DNA of 64,000 nt, taken from Seminavis robusta (Eukaryota > Bacillariophyta > Bacillariophyceae > Naviculales > Naviculaceae). A program made the position numbers and the translations under genes. Shown one piece after another: positions 1 through 12,276 of the stretch; the stretch's first letter is position 1; every line of letters starts with the position of its first letter. The stretch is taken from NCBI GenBank assembly GCA_903772945.1, contig CAICTM010000345.1:1-64000 (forward strand). The letters run 5' to 3'. A model generated the notes under the pieces. The model did not search any database. It was not told the DNA's origin and was given only the letters and a program-made list of their open reading frames with translations.

Positions 1-2
1 CC

Positions 3-1002
3 GCAGCACCAACTCCCGCTGCCCCAACACCCGCAGCACCAACACCAGGGAGCTACGGTGACCCGCACATCATGACATGGAATGGAACTGAATACGACGT
101 GAGTCAATGAAACCAATGGAACTTATTGTAATATTCGCTTGAGCTATGCTTCTAACTGTTTCCCTTTTGCCACTTACTTCCCTCTTCAGTTCCATGGCGC
201 TTGTGATCTCGTTCTTTTGCACAACCCCAACTTTGCCGGTGGCCTTGGAATGGAACTTCACATCCGTACCAAGTAAGTTCCTTCTCTGTTTTTGTGTTGC
301 ACGAGCGAGCTTTTGTGCAATCACTTGGGCAAGAACTAACCTCCCTTTCTTCTCTTAAGGATTGACACTTGGTGGAGTTACATTGAAACGGCAGCTCTAC
401 GCGTGGGTGAAGACACCTTCGAGGTCATGGGTGGCGATGGCTTGAAGTACTGGTTCAATGGGAATCCAGGCAGGACCAACTTGAAGAATGGAAAGGCTCT
501 AGGCAAGAAGCTGGCTGGTGAATACAAGATTCGCTTCCGATGGTTGAACAATCATCAGCATCAGTTCAAGGTTGACTTCGGGAATGGTGAAGCTGTCACC
601 TTCAAGACATTCAAGGAGTTTGTTCGTGTGAACGTGGAGTCATCGACCTATGGTGACTTCCATGAGAGTTCTGGTTTGATGGGTTCGTACCCTAGCGGCA
701 TGCTCTTGGCTCGTGACAACAGTACCATCATGGAAGATGTGAATGAATTTGGCAAGGAGTGGCAGGTGCATTCGTCAGAGCCCAAGCTCTTCCACAACAA
801 GGATGGACCTCAACACCCTGAAAGATGCTCGATGCCAACAATCTCCGAGACTGCCAGTGGCCGCCAACGACGTCTTGGTGAATCTATGATCACAAGAGAA
901 GATGCCGAAGTAGCTTGTGCCCATGTAGACCAGGCCAACCGGAACGCCTGTGTCTTTGATGTCTTGGCCACAAACGACCTAGACATGGTCGGTACGTATT
1001 AA
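3..1002 (+). CDS. VWD-domain protein, 3' part (partial)
   Basis: The 5' end lies outside the window. Three exons are visible: 3-98, 190-272 and 360-1002, joined by GT-AG introns of 91 and 87 bases; the joins keep one frame. The visible protein starts with an Ala-Pro-Thr linker, then GSYGDPHIMTWNGTEYDF, the classic start of a von Willebrand factor type D domain (GDPH motif). It runs on through a Cys-containing segment and a Trp-rich stretch (DTWWSYIET) to a Cys-bearing C-terminus with stop TAA at 1000-1002. VWD domains occur in secreted or surface adhesion proteins; diatoms have many such short single-domain versions. A donor-like GTACGT at 993 leaves open a further short exon, but I see no convincing acceptor partner. 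The function beyond an extracellular role is unknown. Confidence 0.8.
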
Positions 1003-1536
1003 GAAAAGGCTACTGCGAGCCACAATTACGCCAAAGCCGCAGCAAATCGCATGGGCACATTTCCCTACATTAAGAATTGCATATTATTTAGTAGAATTTT
1101 ATCAACTTTATCTTGTGCCTTTTTGTGCTACTTACTAGCTAGCTAGAAGAGCTACCTGGTACCAGTAACAAGGGCGACCCTCCCAAACCTCGGTGAGGTT
1201 TGTCAGGGTGGTTATGCCTTGCCGTTCTGAGCCTGTGCATGGTGGGGAGAGGGGCGGTGGTGGCGCCTTCCACCATCGTGGACACAGAAAGAGGGCGCAC
1301 CGTGGAAAATCTTTGCGAAAAAAGCACGCAGAGAAGATCCAACTGGACTTTTGGAATGCCAACAATAAGAGAACATCTGCTCTCTCTTCGCTGTCATGCT
1401 GGAGCCTGGAGCCCCTGCGACGACCTCTGGAGTCGAGTCCATTCCCACACATACGGATAGTACCGGTAGTCCACTCCGTAACCCGCTTTTTTATCCGAAC
1501 AAAGGGCCATAGTATTAGTACTCGAAACGGCACAGG
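1003..1536. other. Intergenic, nothing recognised
   Basis: Gap between the VWD gene and the DUF3611 gene. It contains the short palindromic run CTAGCTAGCTAG near 1136-1146. No ORF here has a recognisable protein character. Confidence 0.5.
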
Positions 1537-2331
1537 ATGAGTATTGCAAGGGCCGCTCGGTTGTTGTTGTTAATCATAGCTCTGCTTCACCTATCCCCGG
1601 TATATTCCTTCTCTCCAGGTTTTCGGCCTTCGAGCAGTGCTGCTTCATCCTTACCGAAAGCTAGCACCCTCCATTCGAAGGCATGGAGAGAAGTGTCCTT
1701 CTTTAGATTGGCAGCAGACAAGAACAAGGATGGTGATGATGAAACCTCTCTGCCTCCTCCAGACATACTGGTCGCTGAGACATCGCTGGGTCTGAAGAGA
1801 GTTGCCTGGCTTTCTTGGTGGTGCCAAATGATCTTGACGGTGACTTCCTCTGTCATTTTGATCTTTGCCAAGAATGTTGTCACGGGTCTTCGAGATGCCT
1901 CCGTTAACTTTGTATTGGCTGGAACGGGGATTGTGGCTTCCTTCATTAGCATCTTCTGGACTTGGGCTGGAGGGGCCCGACTTTCCAGACGACTGGTGCG
2001 ACGAGCTACTTCTCGCGTTCAAGCCGCCAATATGCTTCGAAGAGCCATCAAAGTTGGGATTTCGCTCAACTTGATTGGAATGTTCTTAACTCTTCTTGGT
2101 GCAGAGCAGACTGTGGGAGTGTTGGCAATCAAAGTTATGACGCAAAGGCCTTGGAACAGTGCTGGTGGAATGGGAATGATGGAGTATGGACTGCAACCTC
2201 TGGATATCTTGGTCGTTCAGGCAAATACCAACAGTTTGTTGAGCCACTTTGCCAGTCTGGTGTGTTTCTTGTACCTCAACCGATACGTTGACAAGCTGGA
2301 TCCGCCTTCGGAGGACGACGAGACATCCTGA
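1537..2331 (+). CDS. DUF3611 family membrane protein, plastid-targeted
   Basis: Single-exon gene of 264 residues starting at an ATG. Residues 1-25 form a hydrophobic signal peptide (LLLLIIALLHLSPVYS) followed directly by FSPGF. This is the ASAFAP-like signal plus Phe arrangement of proteins imported into four-membrane plastids. A Ser/Ala/Lys-rich transit segment follows to about residue 60. The mature part begins with KRVAWLSWWCQMILTVTSS and has four predicted membrane helices. It ends with the segment LQPLDILVVQANTNSLLSHF, which matches my memory of the DUF3611 family of cyanobacteria and plastids. That family's biochemical role is not established. The location is inferred to be an inner plastid membrane. 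Confidence 0.8.
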   Translation: MSIARAARLLLLIIALLHLSPVYSFSPGFRPSSSAASSLPKASTLHSKAWREVSFFRLAADKNKDGDDETSLPPPDILVAETSLGLKRVAWLSWWCQMILTVTSSVILIFAKNVVTGLRDASVNFVLAGTGIVASFISIFWTWAGGARLSRRLVRRATSRVQAANMLRRAIKVGISLNLIGMFLTLLGAEQTVGVLAIKVMTQRPWNSAGGMGMMEYGLQPLDILVVQANTNSLLSHFASLVCFLYLNRYVDKLDPPSEDDETS

Positions 2332-2586
2332 GGCTGGCAACAGTTACCCTTTCATGAACTAGCTAGCTAGCTAGAGCTCAATAATTAAAAGTGAAGGAAA
2401 AGGAAAACATTGCATCTTACATAGAATTCATGGAATCATTTTATTGCTAGTAGCCAGAACAGTGAAGCTTGCTTCGCGCGTATGGTGTACAGCTACAGCA
2501 TCATGTACTAATTACACATTCGTTCCTTCCAGCTCGCTAGGCTAACTAGGTAGAATAGCTGCTGGAATCACCTCTAGCTGGGTGCA

Positions 2587-5500
2587 TCACGTTGCGGGCT
2601 GTTCCTGTGTGGTTGTCGGCGGCGCCTGTGGTGTGGAGCGCTGTGTTTGTTGTGGCTGTGACTGCTGCTGTTGTTGAGGCTGAGGATAAGATTGCGACGA
2701 AGATTGCGTTAGCTCTGGCGGTGGTGGATCTTCTTTTTCCTTGCGAAGGACCAGCTTGGTATGATACTGATCAGCACTCGATTGATACTTGATGGTCAGA
2801 GTTGTCTCTTCACGCAGCATCCGTTTGAGGGCGTTCACTGTTGCCGAATCCAGATAGCGAGAACAATAGTAAAGGCAGCCACTGGCCTCATCCTCAAAAT
2901 CATTCTTGTATACTTCGCACACTCTAGGAAGCAACACGCATCGACGGATCACGTCCACAGAAAGCTGCGATTCTAAAAATGCGACCGAAGCTGTGCTCAA
3001 TTGATCTTCAATCCTTTCGGGTCGCAACACAGGAATGTCTTGGGGGCAGGAAACATCACCCGTGTTCTTTAAATTTCAAACAAAAACGGAAGCAAAAGCA
3101 AAAGCACGCCAGTCAGCATCAAAAACGAAGAAGGGGTTGCACAGCACAGACGAAGGCACTTACCAACACAAAGTTGATTCGAGGGTCAGTAAATTTGAGC
3201 GCATAGAAACGGTACGCATTCGATTTCTTGGGGGCATCCACGTAAGGAGGCTTGGGTGAAACCGGGCGCGACATGTTGCCGCGAATAATGCAGCTCTGAA
3301 TCTCGGCCAGCGAGAACACGTCTCCACCAATCTCATAACACGATGCGCGCATAAAGTTGCCGACAGTTCTTCTGTGAAGAGGTCCATTCACCGCCAATAG
3401 GAGAGCGTGCTGGAGAAGGCAATGATAGAGGTTGACGAAAAGGCAGCATGCCTCGACTCCCTCTCGGTCGATCTCAATGATTGGAATCAGTCGTAGATGA
3501 CTGACAGCATCGAGGAATTTCACTAGACGTTCAGGGTCACGCTCGAGCGAGCTCAACGAAAAGGACAAGGACGTGGAGAGGAGATCCTCTACATACTTTC
3601 CAAGACCGCCGGCTTCTCTTAGGAACCCTTCGTCCAAATCAAAATCCATCCTTCGCCCGTTCAGTATCGTTCTGCAGATAGACTTGCTGCCAGATTGCAC
3701 TTCGGCCCACTGAAATATAGACGATGAGAAACTGGTGTCAACCGCTGCATCTCCTAGTTTCGTTGACCAAGCATATAGACGTACCTTGCCACGGCAAATT
3801 GCTGATTCGGACTCCACAGAATTCTGGAATCCCTGCCAAAACCGAGCCTTCCAAAGTTCGCGTTCGCTCGCGCCTGTAATCTGGACCTCAGCTGTTCAAC
3901 GTGATGGGAGGGAAGTTCGAGAACAACAAATCAGCATCAACCGAAAGGAGGGAAGAAAGCACCAAGAGCAAGCGAACAATGCAACGCACCACGAGCAGAT
4001 CTCTTAGGGATCAAGATCTCGACCTTCTCACGGAAGCTGTCTCGCGCTTCGTCGCTTGGGAAAGCAAGATAATGGCATTGCCAAGCCGTTTCGATAGCCA
4101 GAATAGGAAACCCCGGGAGCGGGTTCCTCTGCTGAGTATCCAGCATTCGGATCGATTGAACATCCGAGAATGAAAACTCCAAGCAGGCCTTCGTCGTTAG
4201 GGGTGCGTAAAACACAATGCTTTTTCGGTACACTCCGCACCACTCTTCTCGCCAGTGGCTCTCCCACAGGCATCTAGCCACTAGACTTTCACACACCAGA
4301 GCCCCCTTGAGAACCTCTTGCTTCGGGTCGGGAACAACTCCGATCTGAGAGAAACGAGGAAACAAAACAATGAGTCTTCGCTTCCAACTGCACAACAGAT
4401 CAGCTGGCAAGTGAGGAATACTTACTTGCATGGCACCACCACTAAGGAACCAGGTATCTTGATCAGAAGCCTGCACAATCTGCGTAGATAGGATGTTGTT
4501 GAAATTACCCGAGAACGGTGACGACGTCGGAATGCTCGACATTCGTGCCAACACGTTCGACACGGTTCTGTATGATTGCTCAGGCGCTGCAAGTTCGCCA
4601 GCCAAGAAAAAGAGATTTGATTGTTCTGGGCCAATTTGCTTCACAGTCTTGTTAACAGCGACATGAAGGTCTCGCTCTCGTCTCCACTTTGCTTGCTGAC
4701 CAGCCTTGGACTTTGGCTGTCGCCCTGGAGGGTTCTTGGATCGGCTTGTGCTAGATATAATTGCCTTGCCAGCGCTTACTCCGGCGCTGACAGTTCCCTT
4801 GCCAATTTTTACACTTGTTTTAACGCTTGAGACGACCACTTTCTTCCCCATGGAAGCCCCGCCTTTCGTTACGCCCACGCCCGCCTTGGTAACGGCGACG
4901 CCTGCCTTCACACTACCTTTAGCACCCGCTTTAGCAACCTTGGCTCCTGCCGTAGCACCCGCTTTAGCAACCTTGCCTATGGCCCCAATTGTGCTTCCAA
5001 CGATCCTTCGTTTGGATTTCTTGGTTGGCCCCGAGTCATCTAGAACTGAAGGTCCCTCCGTGTCATCGTCGTCTGATTCCCATTGTTGCGAGCCTTCTTC
5101 TCCATTCAAGTCTTCAAACGAGCCGTCCATTGCGAGGTTGGGCGGTCCAGTTCGTGAATTGACACTAGAAATAAACGCAGCAGACGGAGACGACCCTCCC
5201 CTCGTAGGCGTCACAGCGCCATCGATTGAAGATGCAGAAGTGGTCTTATTTGGGCTACAAACATGAGCAAGGAGTGTGAGTATCATCTGCGTCGTGAAGC
5301 ACGCACGGCGGCAATCGACAAAACTGTTAATTGTCTCACCTGACTGGTGTCCTCGGCGGTGCATTCTTCTCTGGGAAAGCAGCTGTGCTCCTCCAACTTA
5401 GACCAACGCGCATGATCTCCGCAAGATCTCTCCCCGTTCGAAGTCTCACAAACGGTTTACAAAGTGGTTCCAACGTGGACACAGATTCTTCACTTGAACT

Positions 5501-8500
5501 GTTCGAGCTAGGTTCGACGCGGACGGCATAAGCTAGTTGTCGTATTCGTTCAGTGCGATTCATGACCTCAACCCATGCCGGGACGTCGAGCCTAGAATCC
5601 TCGTTTGAAAAGACAAGCTTTGGTCGTTCACCAGATTGTGGTTCTTCTGAGGGCTGCTCTTCGCTGCCAATTTTGGCAAGTCCGGGTACCGAAGCCATGC
5701 TTGCCTGGCTCGCTTCGTAGGCACGCAGTTGTAAAGGTTTCATCCACCTCCTCTTGCCTTTGCCGTCGGTCAAAGATAGGTCTTCATCATCCGAGTTGTA
5801 CGACATTTCTGCGCCCCCCTGACTTGCCCCCTTGAGGGGCTGAAACAGCCCTAACACTCTACCACCGTAAGTTGCGGAGCCCTCAGACGACGAGCCAACA
5901 CTGTATTGCGACCAACGTTTGTGCCGCAACCAGAACGAACCCCCAAACGTTAGGTATTGTGATTGAGTCTCGCTCGATGGCAACTCGTCGTTATCGTGAT
6001 CGGCAAACTCAGTCTCATGCGTGAAGATCGTAAAGAATCCATTTTTCTTCGGCGGCGTAGACACCCACTTTAGCCACCAACCGCGGTGAATTGAGAGGTA
6101 ACGAATCTCGGTTTCATCTCGGTTCCTGCCTTTCGTCACAAGTCTGACGGACACTGTATCACCACTCTTTATCAACTCGCTCCGTGCTCTCGATCTGACG
6201 CTCTTTCTGCGTGCTTTCTGCATTACTATAGTGGACGCAGATGAGACACCTTCGGCTAGAACGGCAAAACCAGCGCCGTTCGTGACGAAGCAAGGGTTTT
6301 CATTTTCATCATTATCCGCGCCGGATTCCCGAAGAACAACGCTGTCCCCACTACGCAAATACATGCCTTCGCCGAGCTCTGCAGCCGTTGCAGCATCTGC
6401 GGCGTCATACTCCGTTTCATCTCCCAACAGCTCACCAGCAGTAGAATGCTCAGGGTGGCCGTCATCGTCGTCTTCCTCGAAATCGTTATCGTCGTCGTCG
6501 TCTAAATTCACATCATCATCGTCTTCTACCTCTTCCACGTCTTCTTCTTCGTCGTCGTCATCATCATCATCCATCTCTGTGACAGTGTCCTCAGAACGCG
6601 GCGTGATGGGTTGGTTCTTCTGTTTGGCTGCCCACTTGCGTGCGAATTCTCCAAGAAGTCCAGTGTCCGTGTTGCACAGTTCGAGCTCTACAACTTGGGT
6701 GATATCTCTTCTGTAGTGCTTCTCCGCGGATCGGTCCACGGGGATCAGGTACAACGTCAGCAAAATTGGTTGTGGGCCAATGACTTTGTTGAGTTCAAAA
6801 GGTCGAATTCCAGGAAGATTGATGACCTTCCATTCCAAGAAATCCACGTATGCCGTCCAGAGTGCCATCGTGTAGGTATCCTCTAGGTTCCAGTCCACTG
6901 GGCCTCCCTTTTTCCTGGCTTTGATGGATTCCGGATCCTCGTAAATGACATCACCCAACGTTGGCGGTGCATCCCCAGCCTTTGTCACAACCACACGGTC
7001 CATACTCATTTCCACAGGGAATGACATGTGCGGCTTTTCCCATCGACCATCAGGATCTTCTTTACTTCCGGCCATGGAGTAGTGAAAACTGTTGTTGGTG
7101 CTTTTGATAAATGCCATTGCCGCTCCGACGAAAGCACGCTGAATGATGCCCATCTTCACGGGTTCCTCCAATTCTGCAGCAAAGTAGATCTTTTGATTTT
7201 CGGGCAATTTTTTGAGCTTGAGCTGATACTGAAATTCGAATCTGCGCTGCTTGTCCCTCATGTAATTGCACACTGCCTCGTTCTCTTCGTTCCCCTTGGG
7301 ATGAGCGGGGTCGTCGACGTCGGGAGTTCGAATCAAGACCATCATTGTCATATCAAACCAATCATTCGAAATACTATGCGGAGAGCTGGAATTGGGTATA
7401 ACCCGCTCTCCAGTGGTGGTGTCGATGGTATAGAAAGGATTCAGAGCGGCGTGTGGCATGACTGCGCCTTGGGTGGAGGGCGCTTCACCGCCGTCATCCG
7501 ACGGCTTCTTTTTGGGTGTTCGCTTGGAGCGTTTCTTCTTTGAAGTATCAACCTCGTCGACTTGTGTTTGCGCTTTTTCTGGTAGTAAGATGGCTAATTC
7601 GTCGTCATTAGCAGCGCCTGCTCTAGGTTCCACTCCTCTTGCTTTTGGTCTGTCATCGTCGATGTAAGGGCCAGTAGAGTCCCCCGTTTTGACTGTTGCA
7701 GCTTCCCCACCAGCGCTACCTGGATCTGTTGTGACAGTTTCAATCTTACTCTTTTTTCCTGCGGTTGTATCTGGAGTTGCAGCTCCTCCCCTGGGAGCAA
7801 GTCTGCGGCCTGCAAAGAGCTGTCGAGGCCGAACACCCGCCGTGGTTGGAGGAGTTGAAGTCATTGCCATAAACCACAAGACACCACAAGTACCCCATGC
7901 GACCAGCGCATATTCCAAAGCCTTCCAAACAAAAACTCTCCATTCCGCCTTGAAAGATCCCACGATGAATGCAGCCAAAACAAGAGTAATTTGGCGCAAG
8001 TATCGTTCCAGTCGAAAGACCACCCAGTCACGCTGATCTCCCACAAGAGGCAGTTCTCCGGCCGCTGTGGCTGCATCTCCACCACTCCCACCCACAGCCG
8101 ATCGAAGGGCCCCCGTGAGCGACCCTCGTCGAGGAGTTGTCGTCGATCCGCCCATTTCTGCTGATCCGGAACCAGCAACACCGCTTCGGTACGAATTGAC
8201 ACGCTCCATGAAGGAGCCGCGCTGCTGGGGTCCAATCACTTCTGGGATGCCACCATCAGCGGCAGCCGGTCCACTGTTGTCGTCATCGTCGTCCTGAGCG
8301 ACATCTATCAAGTCTTCTTCTTCGTCGTCCAACGCTTCATCTCCTTCTTCAATGCTGCCGTAGCCCTGAGCATGAATGGAGTGTTTGCGTTTGCTCACCA
8401 TTCTGCCGACGGTGCGAAGGGGCCGTTTGGCGACAGACACGGAAGCAGCAATCACTTTTCGTGTTTTGGACGGCTTTTTGCTGCCGCTGGTGGAGGCGAT

Positions 8501-8803
8501 GACATCTTCCAGGGAAATCCCACTGCCGTTCAGGTCAGAGTTGGACATGATGGAGGATTGTGACTCGCTATCGTAGCTGCAGTGCAACAAGGAATGCCTT
8601 TCCGTTGAGACCTCCGGATGCTCCAGTAGTTGCTCTTCCGATGAAACCGTAAGGGGCAGAATGGATCTTTGCCGTTGCGGATAGGATTGTCGTTTGATGG
8701 CCCGGAATAGTCTCTTGACAGGCGACACCCTACTACCGCTAGTGCTTTGAGACCCTACGGATCTAGACGACGAATAAATGGTGATGGCCAACCGAAACGA
8801 CAC
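2587..8803 (-). CDS. Giant DUF1769-like / PH / DUF547 fusion protein
   Basis: I join six exons on the minus strand: 8803-~5408, ~5343-4426, 4344-3990, 3891-3785, 3709-3164 and 3066-2587, giving about 1,933 residues. The exon 1/2 junction has two equivalent in-frame choices four bases apart. Domains by eye: two membrane helices at ~255-315; a DUF1769-like region at ~480-690 (FHYSMAG, PHMSFPVE); an Asp/Glu-rich run at ~740-790; a beta-trefoil/fascin-like region at ~805-985; Lys-Ala-Gly repeats at ~1245-1325; a PH domain at ~1430-1560; and DUF547 at ~1680-1830, with EIGGDVFSLAEIQSCIIRG and DAPKKSNAYRFYALKFTDPR. PH and DUF547 co-occur in known eukaryotic proteins. Their fusion to a DUF1769-like half is inferred from exon joins in one frame. 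Two separate genes remain possible. A lipid-membrane role is inferred from the PH domain and helices. Confidence 0.72.
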
Positions 8804-9400
8804 AAGGAGAAACTCAAAACCTGATGCCTATTCTGATCCTTCTGTTCTTCCATGGAGAGTTGACCGATCTGAGCTGTCCTGATGACAACAAGTATGGTAC
8901 CACAAGAGAGCAACACAGCCAGGGAGTCTTCCCCTTCCTTCTTTTTTGTTTGTCCACAGAGTTTCGATTGTTTCGGTCTTTCTCCAAGCTGCTCTGCTCT
9001 GTGTGCCTGACAGCAAACGGATGAATGATGGTTTTACCCGACGCACAACGTACGAGTACCAGTCGCTGACGCCAGTCAACGGTGGGAAAAAGAAAGCGAG
9101 CTCTCTTTACCATTGGATACCACTGTAAAATATTGATGCGTCTAAGGAACGAGTAATGTTTAACATTGAACGAATGGGAATTACTCGAGCCTCAAAGAGG
9201 GTCATAGCGCTACTGGTACATGCACTTTTTAGTTTGAGGCTGTGGCTCCAGTACCGCGATCCAGTAGAAAGAGAGACATCCTTGGAGGCATTCCCTACCG
9301 GTACTGGTAGCTAGCTATGTTCTAAAGGACGAAGCCAAGGCTCTGCAATTCAAGTGCCAATCAACGAACTGTGACCTATCTATTCATTCATCTACCGGTA
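8804..9400. other. Intergenic between the DUF547 fusion gene and COG3
   Basis: Upstream region of the giant minus-strand gene and downstream region of COG3. It contains two TACCGGTA palindromes (9297 and 9393) and a TAGCTAGCTA run near 9308. No coding signal is seen. Confidence 0.5.
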
Positions 9401-11994
9401 CTATTTGTTGGGAGCACTTCCCTTGGCAAACGCCTTCACCTTTTGTTCAAGGGATCCGAGGGCTGTCAGGATCCCGCTCTTAGTTTCCTCATCCCAGCCT
9501 TCTGAAGCACCGTTCACTTCCTTCTTTGCCTCGTCAATTGCTTTGACAACCTTACGGGACACAGGCTTCAACAGAATATTCTGTGTTGCCGGATTGTCTA
9601 GGTACAGTCCCATTTGCGTAAGGACCTCACCAAAGGAATCATCCAATGCCGCGTCTGTCTTGGCTACCACATCCTGCAAAGCGGCAGGGTTCATTGACCC
9701 CTTGTTCGTCTCTACAAATGTCATCAGGTCCCCCGCAACAGATTTGCATGTGTGCTCAATGAAATCGTTGCAGGCGGATCGAAGAGCATCTTCCAAATCC
9801 CGTTTCGAGTCCACAGACGATTCCTGCACCGACACACCCTCCCGAAGCAAGGTAATCAAGGCATTCTCCGTAGTCATGGAAAACAAGCGTCGGTTTCGAT
9901 TGGCCAGAAAACGGGCCACGGCTCTACCCGCATCACTAAAATCAAGTTGACGTTCCACCGAACGAAGCTCAATGTCAAATGGAGACAGTTGCTCGCGCAG
10001 AACCTGAACGAGGGGAATCGGTAGCATCAAAAGCACGATGAGAAAGGAATGCTACGCCGCTACAAAGCATATACACAACACCGACTTACCAAAAGATGTT
10101 TGACAAGAAACAAATCGGAATGCATTTGCCCTTTGCGTCCATTGATGTACACTGCTCCGTCTCGAAGGCACTTCGTACAGGCTTGAACAGACTGAAGGGC
10201 AATGTCTTCAAAGACGTGCGGCTCAACAACGCGAAAGATTTTGGACAGGATCTTCAAGACGCTCCTCATTGGCGGGAACCAACTCTCGTAGACTGCCAAT
10301 AACTGCTTTTCCATTCGTTCTTCTTCCGGCAATTTCGAGTCGTCTTCCGGGGTCTCCTTTTTCTTGAGACGATCAGGATAGTCCAAGTCAGAAGGAGTCG
10401 CCTTGAACCGGATAACTTCCTTGGAAAGAGCCGAGTTGGCACAAAAGATCAGTCGCTCTTGAGCATCTTCAATCACACTGGAAATGGCTCTGGCGGCTGC
10501 GACCGTGGTTGGCGACGAGCTGGCCATGGATCGTTCCTCGCGCAAGACGCTGACAATCTGGCAGAGAGTATCCAAGTCCAGCATCGTCACCAATCCACGA
10601 CGAATGGTTCGGTGGAGCGAGGAACATAGATTTGTCAAATAATTTTGGAACTCCGAATCATAGTAGGTGCCGTCATTGGAGAGCACCTGCGATGCCATGG
10701 ATTTCTTCTTGCCGGCTGCCGTAGTTGCCTTTTCCTCCTCTCCCTTTTTCTCTTCTAGTTTCTTGTCACCAAAGAAATCGAGGTAGAGCGATGTTTCCAC
10801 TGTGCAAAGACGAATCAGAAACACGCTGGCCAAACGCGTCATGCCGACCAACCCATGTTGATTCTTGAGTGAGTCCATGTGCGTGCTCACTGTCGTCTTG
10901 AGCAAATTTTCACGCGAATTGCAGTAAGTAGTTCGACACAAGTGCAGCAGTTCGTAATAGGCATCTCCTTGATTCAATCGTCGTCGTACCAACGTCAAGA
11001 GACGATTGCTTCGGGAAGAAATTCCATGATAACGAGTGTAGACCAGAGAGGCCTCGAGTTTGTCGGCCGGAATGGGTACCTTTGGGATATTGAGAGCATC
11101 TGCCACCTGCGTGGACGTATTGGAAATTCGTTCCACCACGGCTTCTTTAATCAAGTCTAGAGCAGCTTCCTGAAGCGCCAGAGCACGTCGGAAGTATTCA
11201 ATGCTCCCGCTGACGAGCTGCTGCGACTTGGTTTTGGCAGCCTCTTTTTCTGCTTGTTCCAAGGCCGCCTTTCCGCCACATTCCCTTCCAAAAAATGACA
11301 CCGCCTCATCAATTTCATCCAAGAGTTCTGGAAAGTCGTCATTGTCCACTTTGGCTTTGGCAAGTCCTCGCACCGTGGTAGTCCCCTTGAATAAGACACC
11401 TACGGCAAGGCCAATTCGATCGACGGCGTCATAATGTTTCAAGGGGAGACCAATTTCTTCGGCATGCCTGGTCAACATGGCTTCTTCCTCCTGCAATCTG
11501 TCTGCTGCCGCCGATAGTTCTCCTGAATGACGGAGCAACTCGGCATGACGATTGGAGATGTCATCGGCAATATTAATAGAAGCCCGAAGTGCCAATCGCA
11601 TGGATGTCGTGTGCTTTAACAGCTGTACCAAATGATCGACCGTGTCTGCTGTCGTTTCCAGAGTCTGATGAACCACAACCACAGATTCGTCTTCCTTTTC
11701 TTCTTGTCCTTTTCCCGGAGGTGGCGACATGGCTTGCAGCAAAAAATCGGCATTGTCTGGTATTTCTGTTGCGGCGGTAGCGGCTCGGGCTGTGGGCCCG
11801 GCTGTCAAGGCGGCAATGCGTGACAGCCGAGACACTTGCGACGACGACCGAGGAGCAAACTTCTCATAGGATACAGAAGGAGTAGAAGAGGAACGGGCCT
11901 TGGCCGGTGGGGAGGCGACGGTAGTAGACGCCATGGTCGCTTTGTTTTTTGGGTCAATTGAATTGAATTCGTCCGGGTGGATCGCTGAAGCCAT
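9401..11994 (-). CDS. COG3: Conserved oligomeric Golgi complex subunit 3
   Basis: Two exons, 11994-10090 and 10003-9401, joined across an 86-base GT-AG intron, give 835 residues. The join restores the segment HSDLFLVKHLLVLREQLSPFD, which is typical of Sec34/COG3. COG3 is a lobe A subunit of the COG tethering complex that acts in retrograde vesicle traffic at the Golgi. The N-terminal ~100 residues are Ser/Ala/Pro-rich and probably disordered. The remainder is helical with coiled-coil character (ELLRHSGELSAAADRLQEEE). The start ATG at 11994 is followed shortly by other in-frame ATGs, so the exact start is uncertain. The length is close to that of animal COG3 (about 830). Neighbouring genes are unrelated. 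Confidence 0.88.
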
Positions 11995-12276
11995 CGCTGA
12001 ACAAAAGATTCGTCAAAAGTCGTGACTGCCGTTCAGGATTCATTCACATGTATGACGTCATGGAAGCCGTTGACCGGAGTTCGGAAGGGGAAGAGGAAAT
12101 TTCAAAAAATGATTTTTCCTTCCCTCACATTTTCAGCCCGAACCACCACTTTCACTTTGCTTCTTGGTCCTGAAAGGAAAGCCAAAGTTGGACTTTTGCT
12201 TTGCCCACACATCGACCACATTTTAGTCTAGTCTACCGTAGCTATATGAAATCCTGCGTTGACTGCATTTGCCATC

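Noticed and set aside
6231-6716. Ser-rich plus-strand ORF
   Set aside because: It is the antisense shadow of the Asp/Glu-rich tract of the large minus-strand gene.
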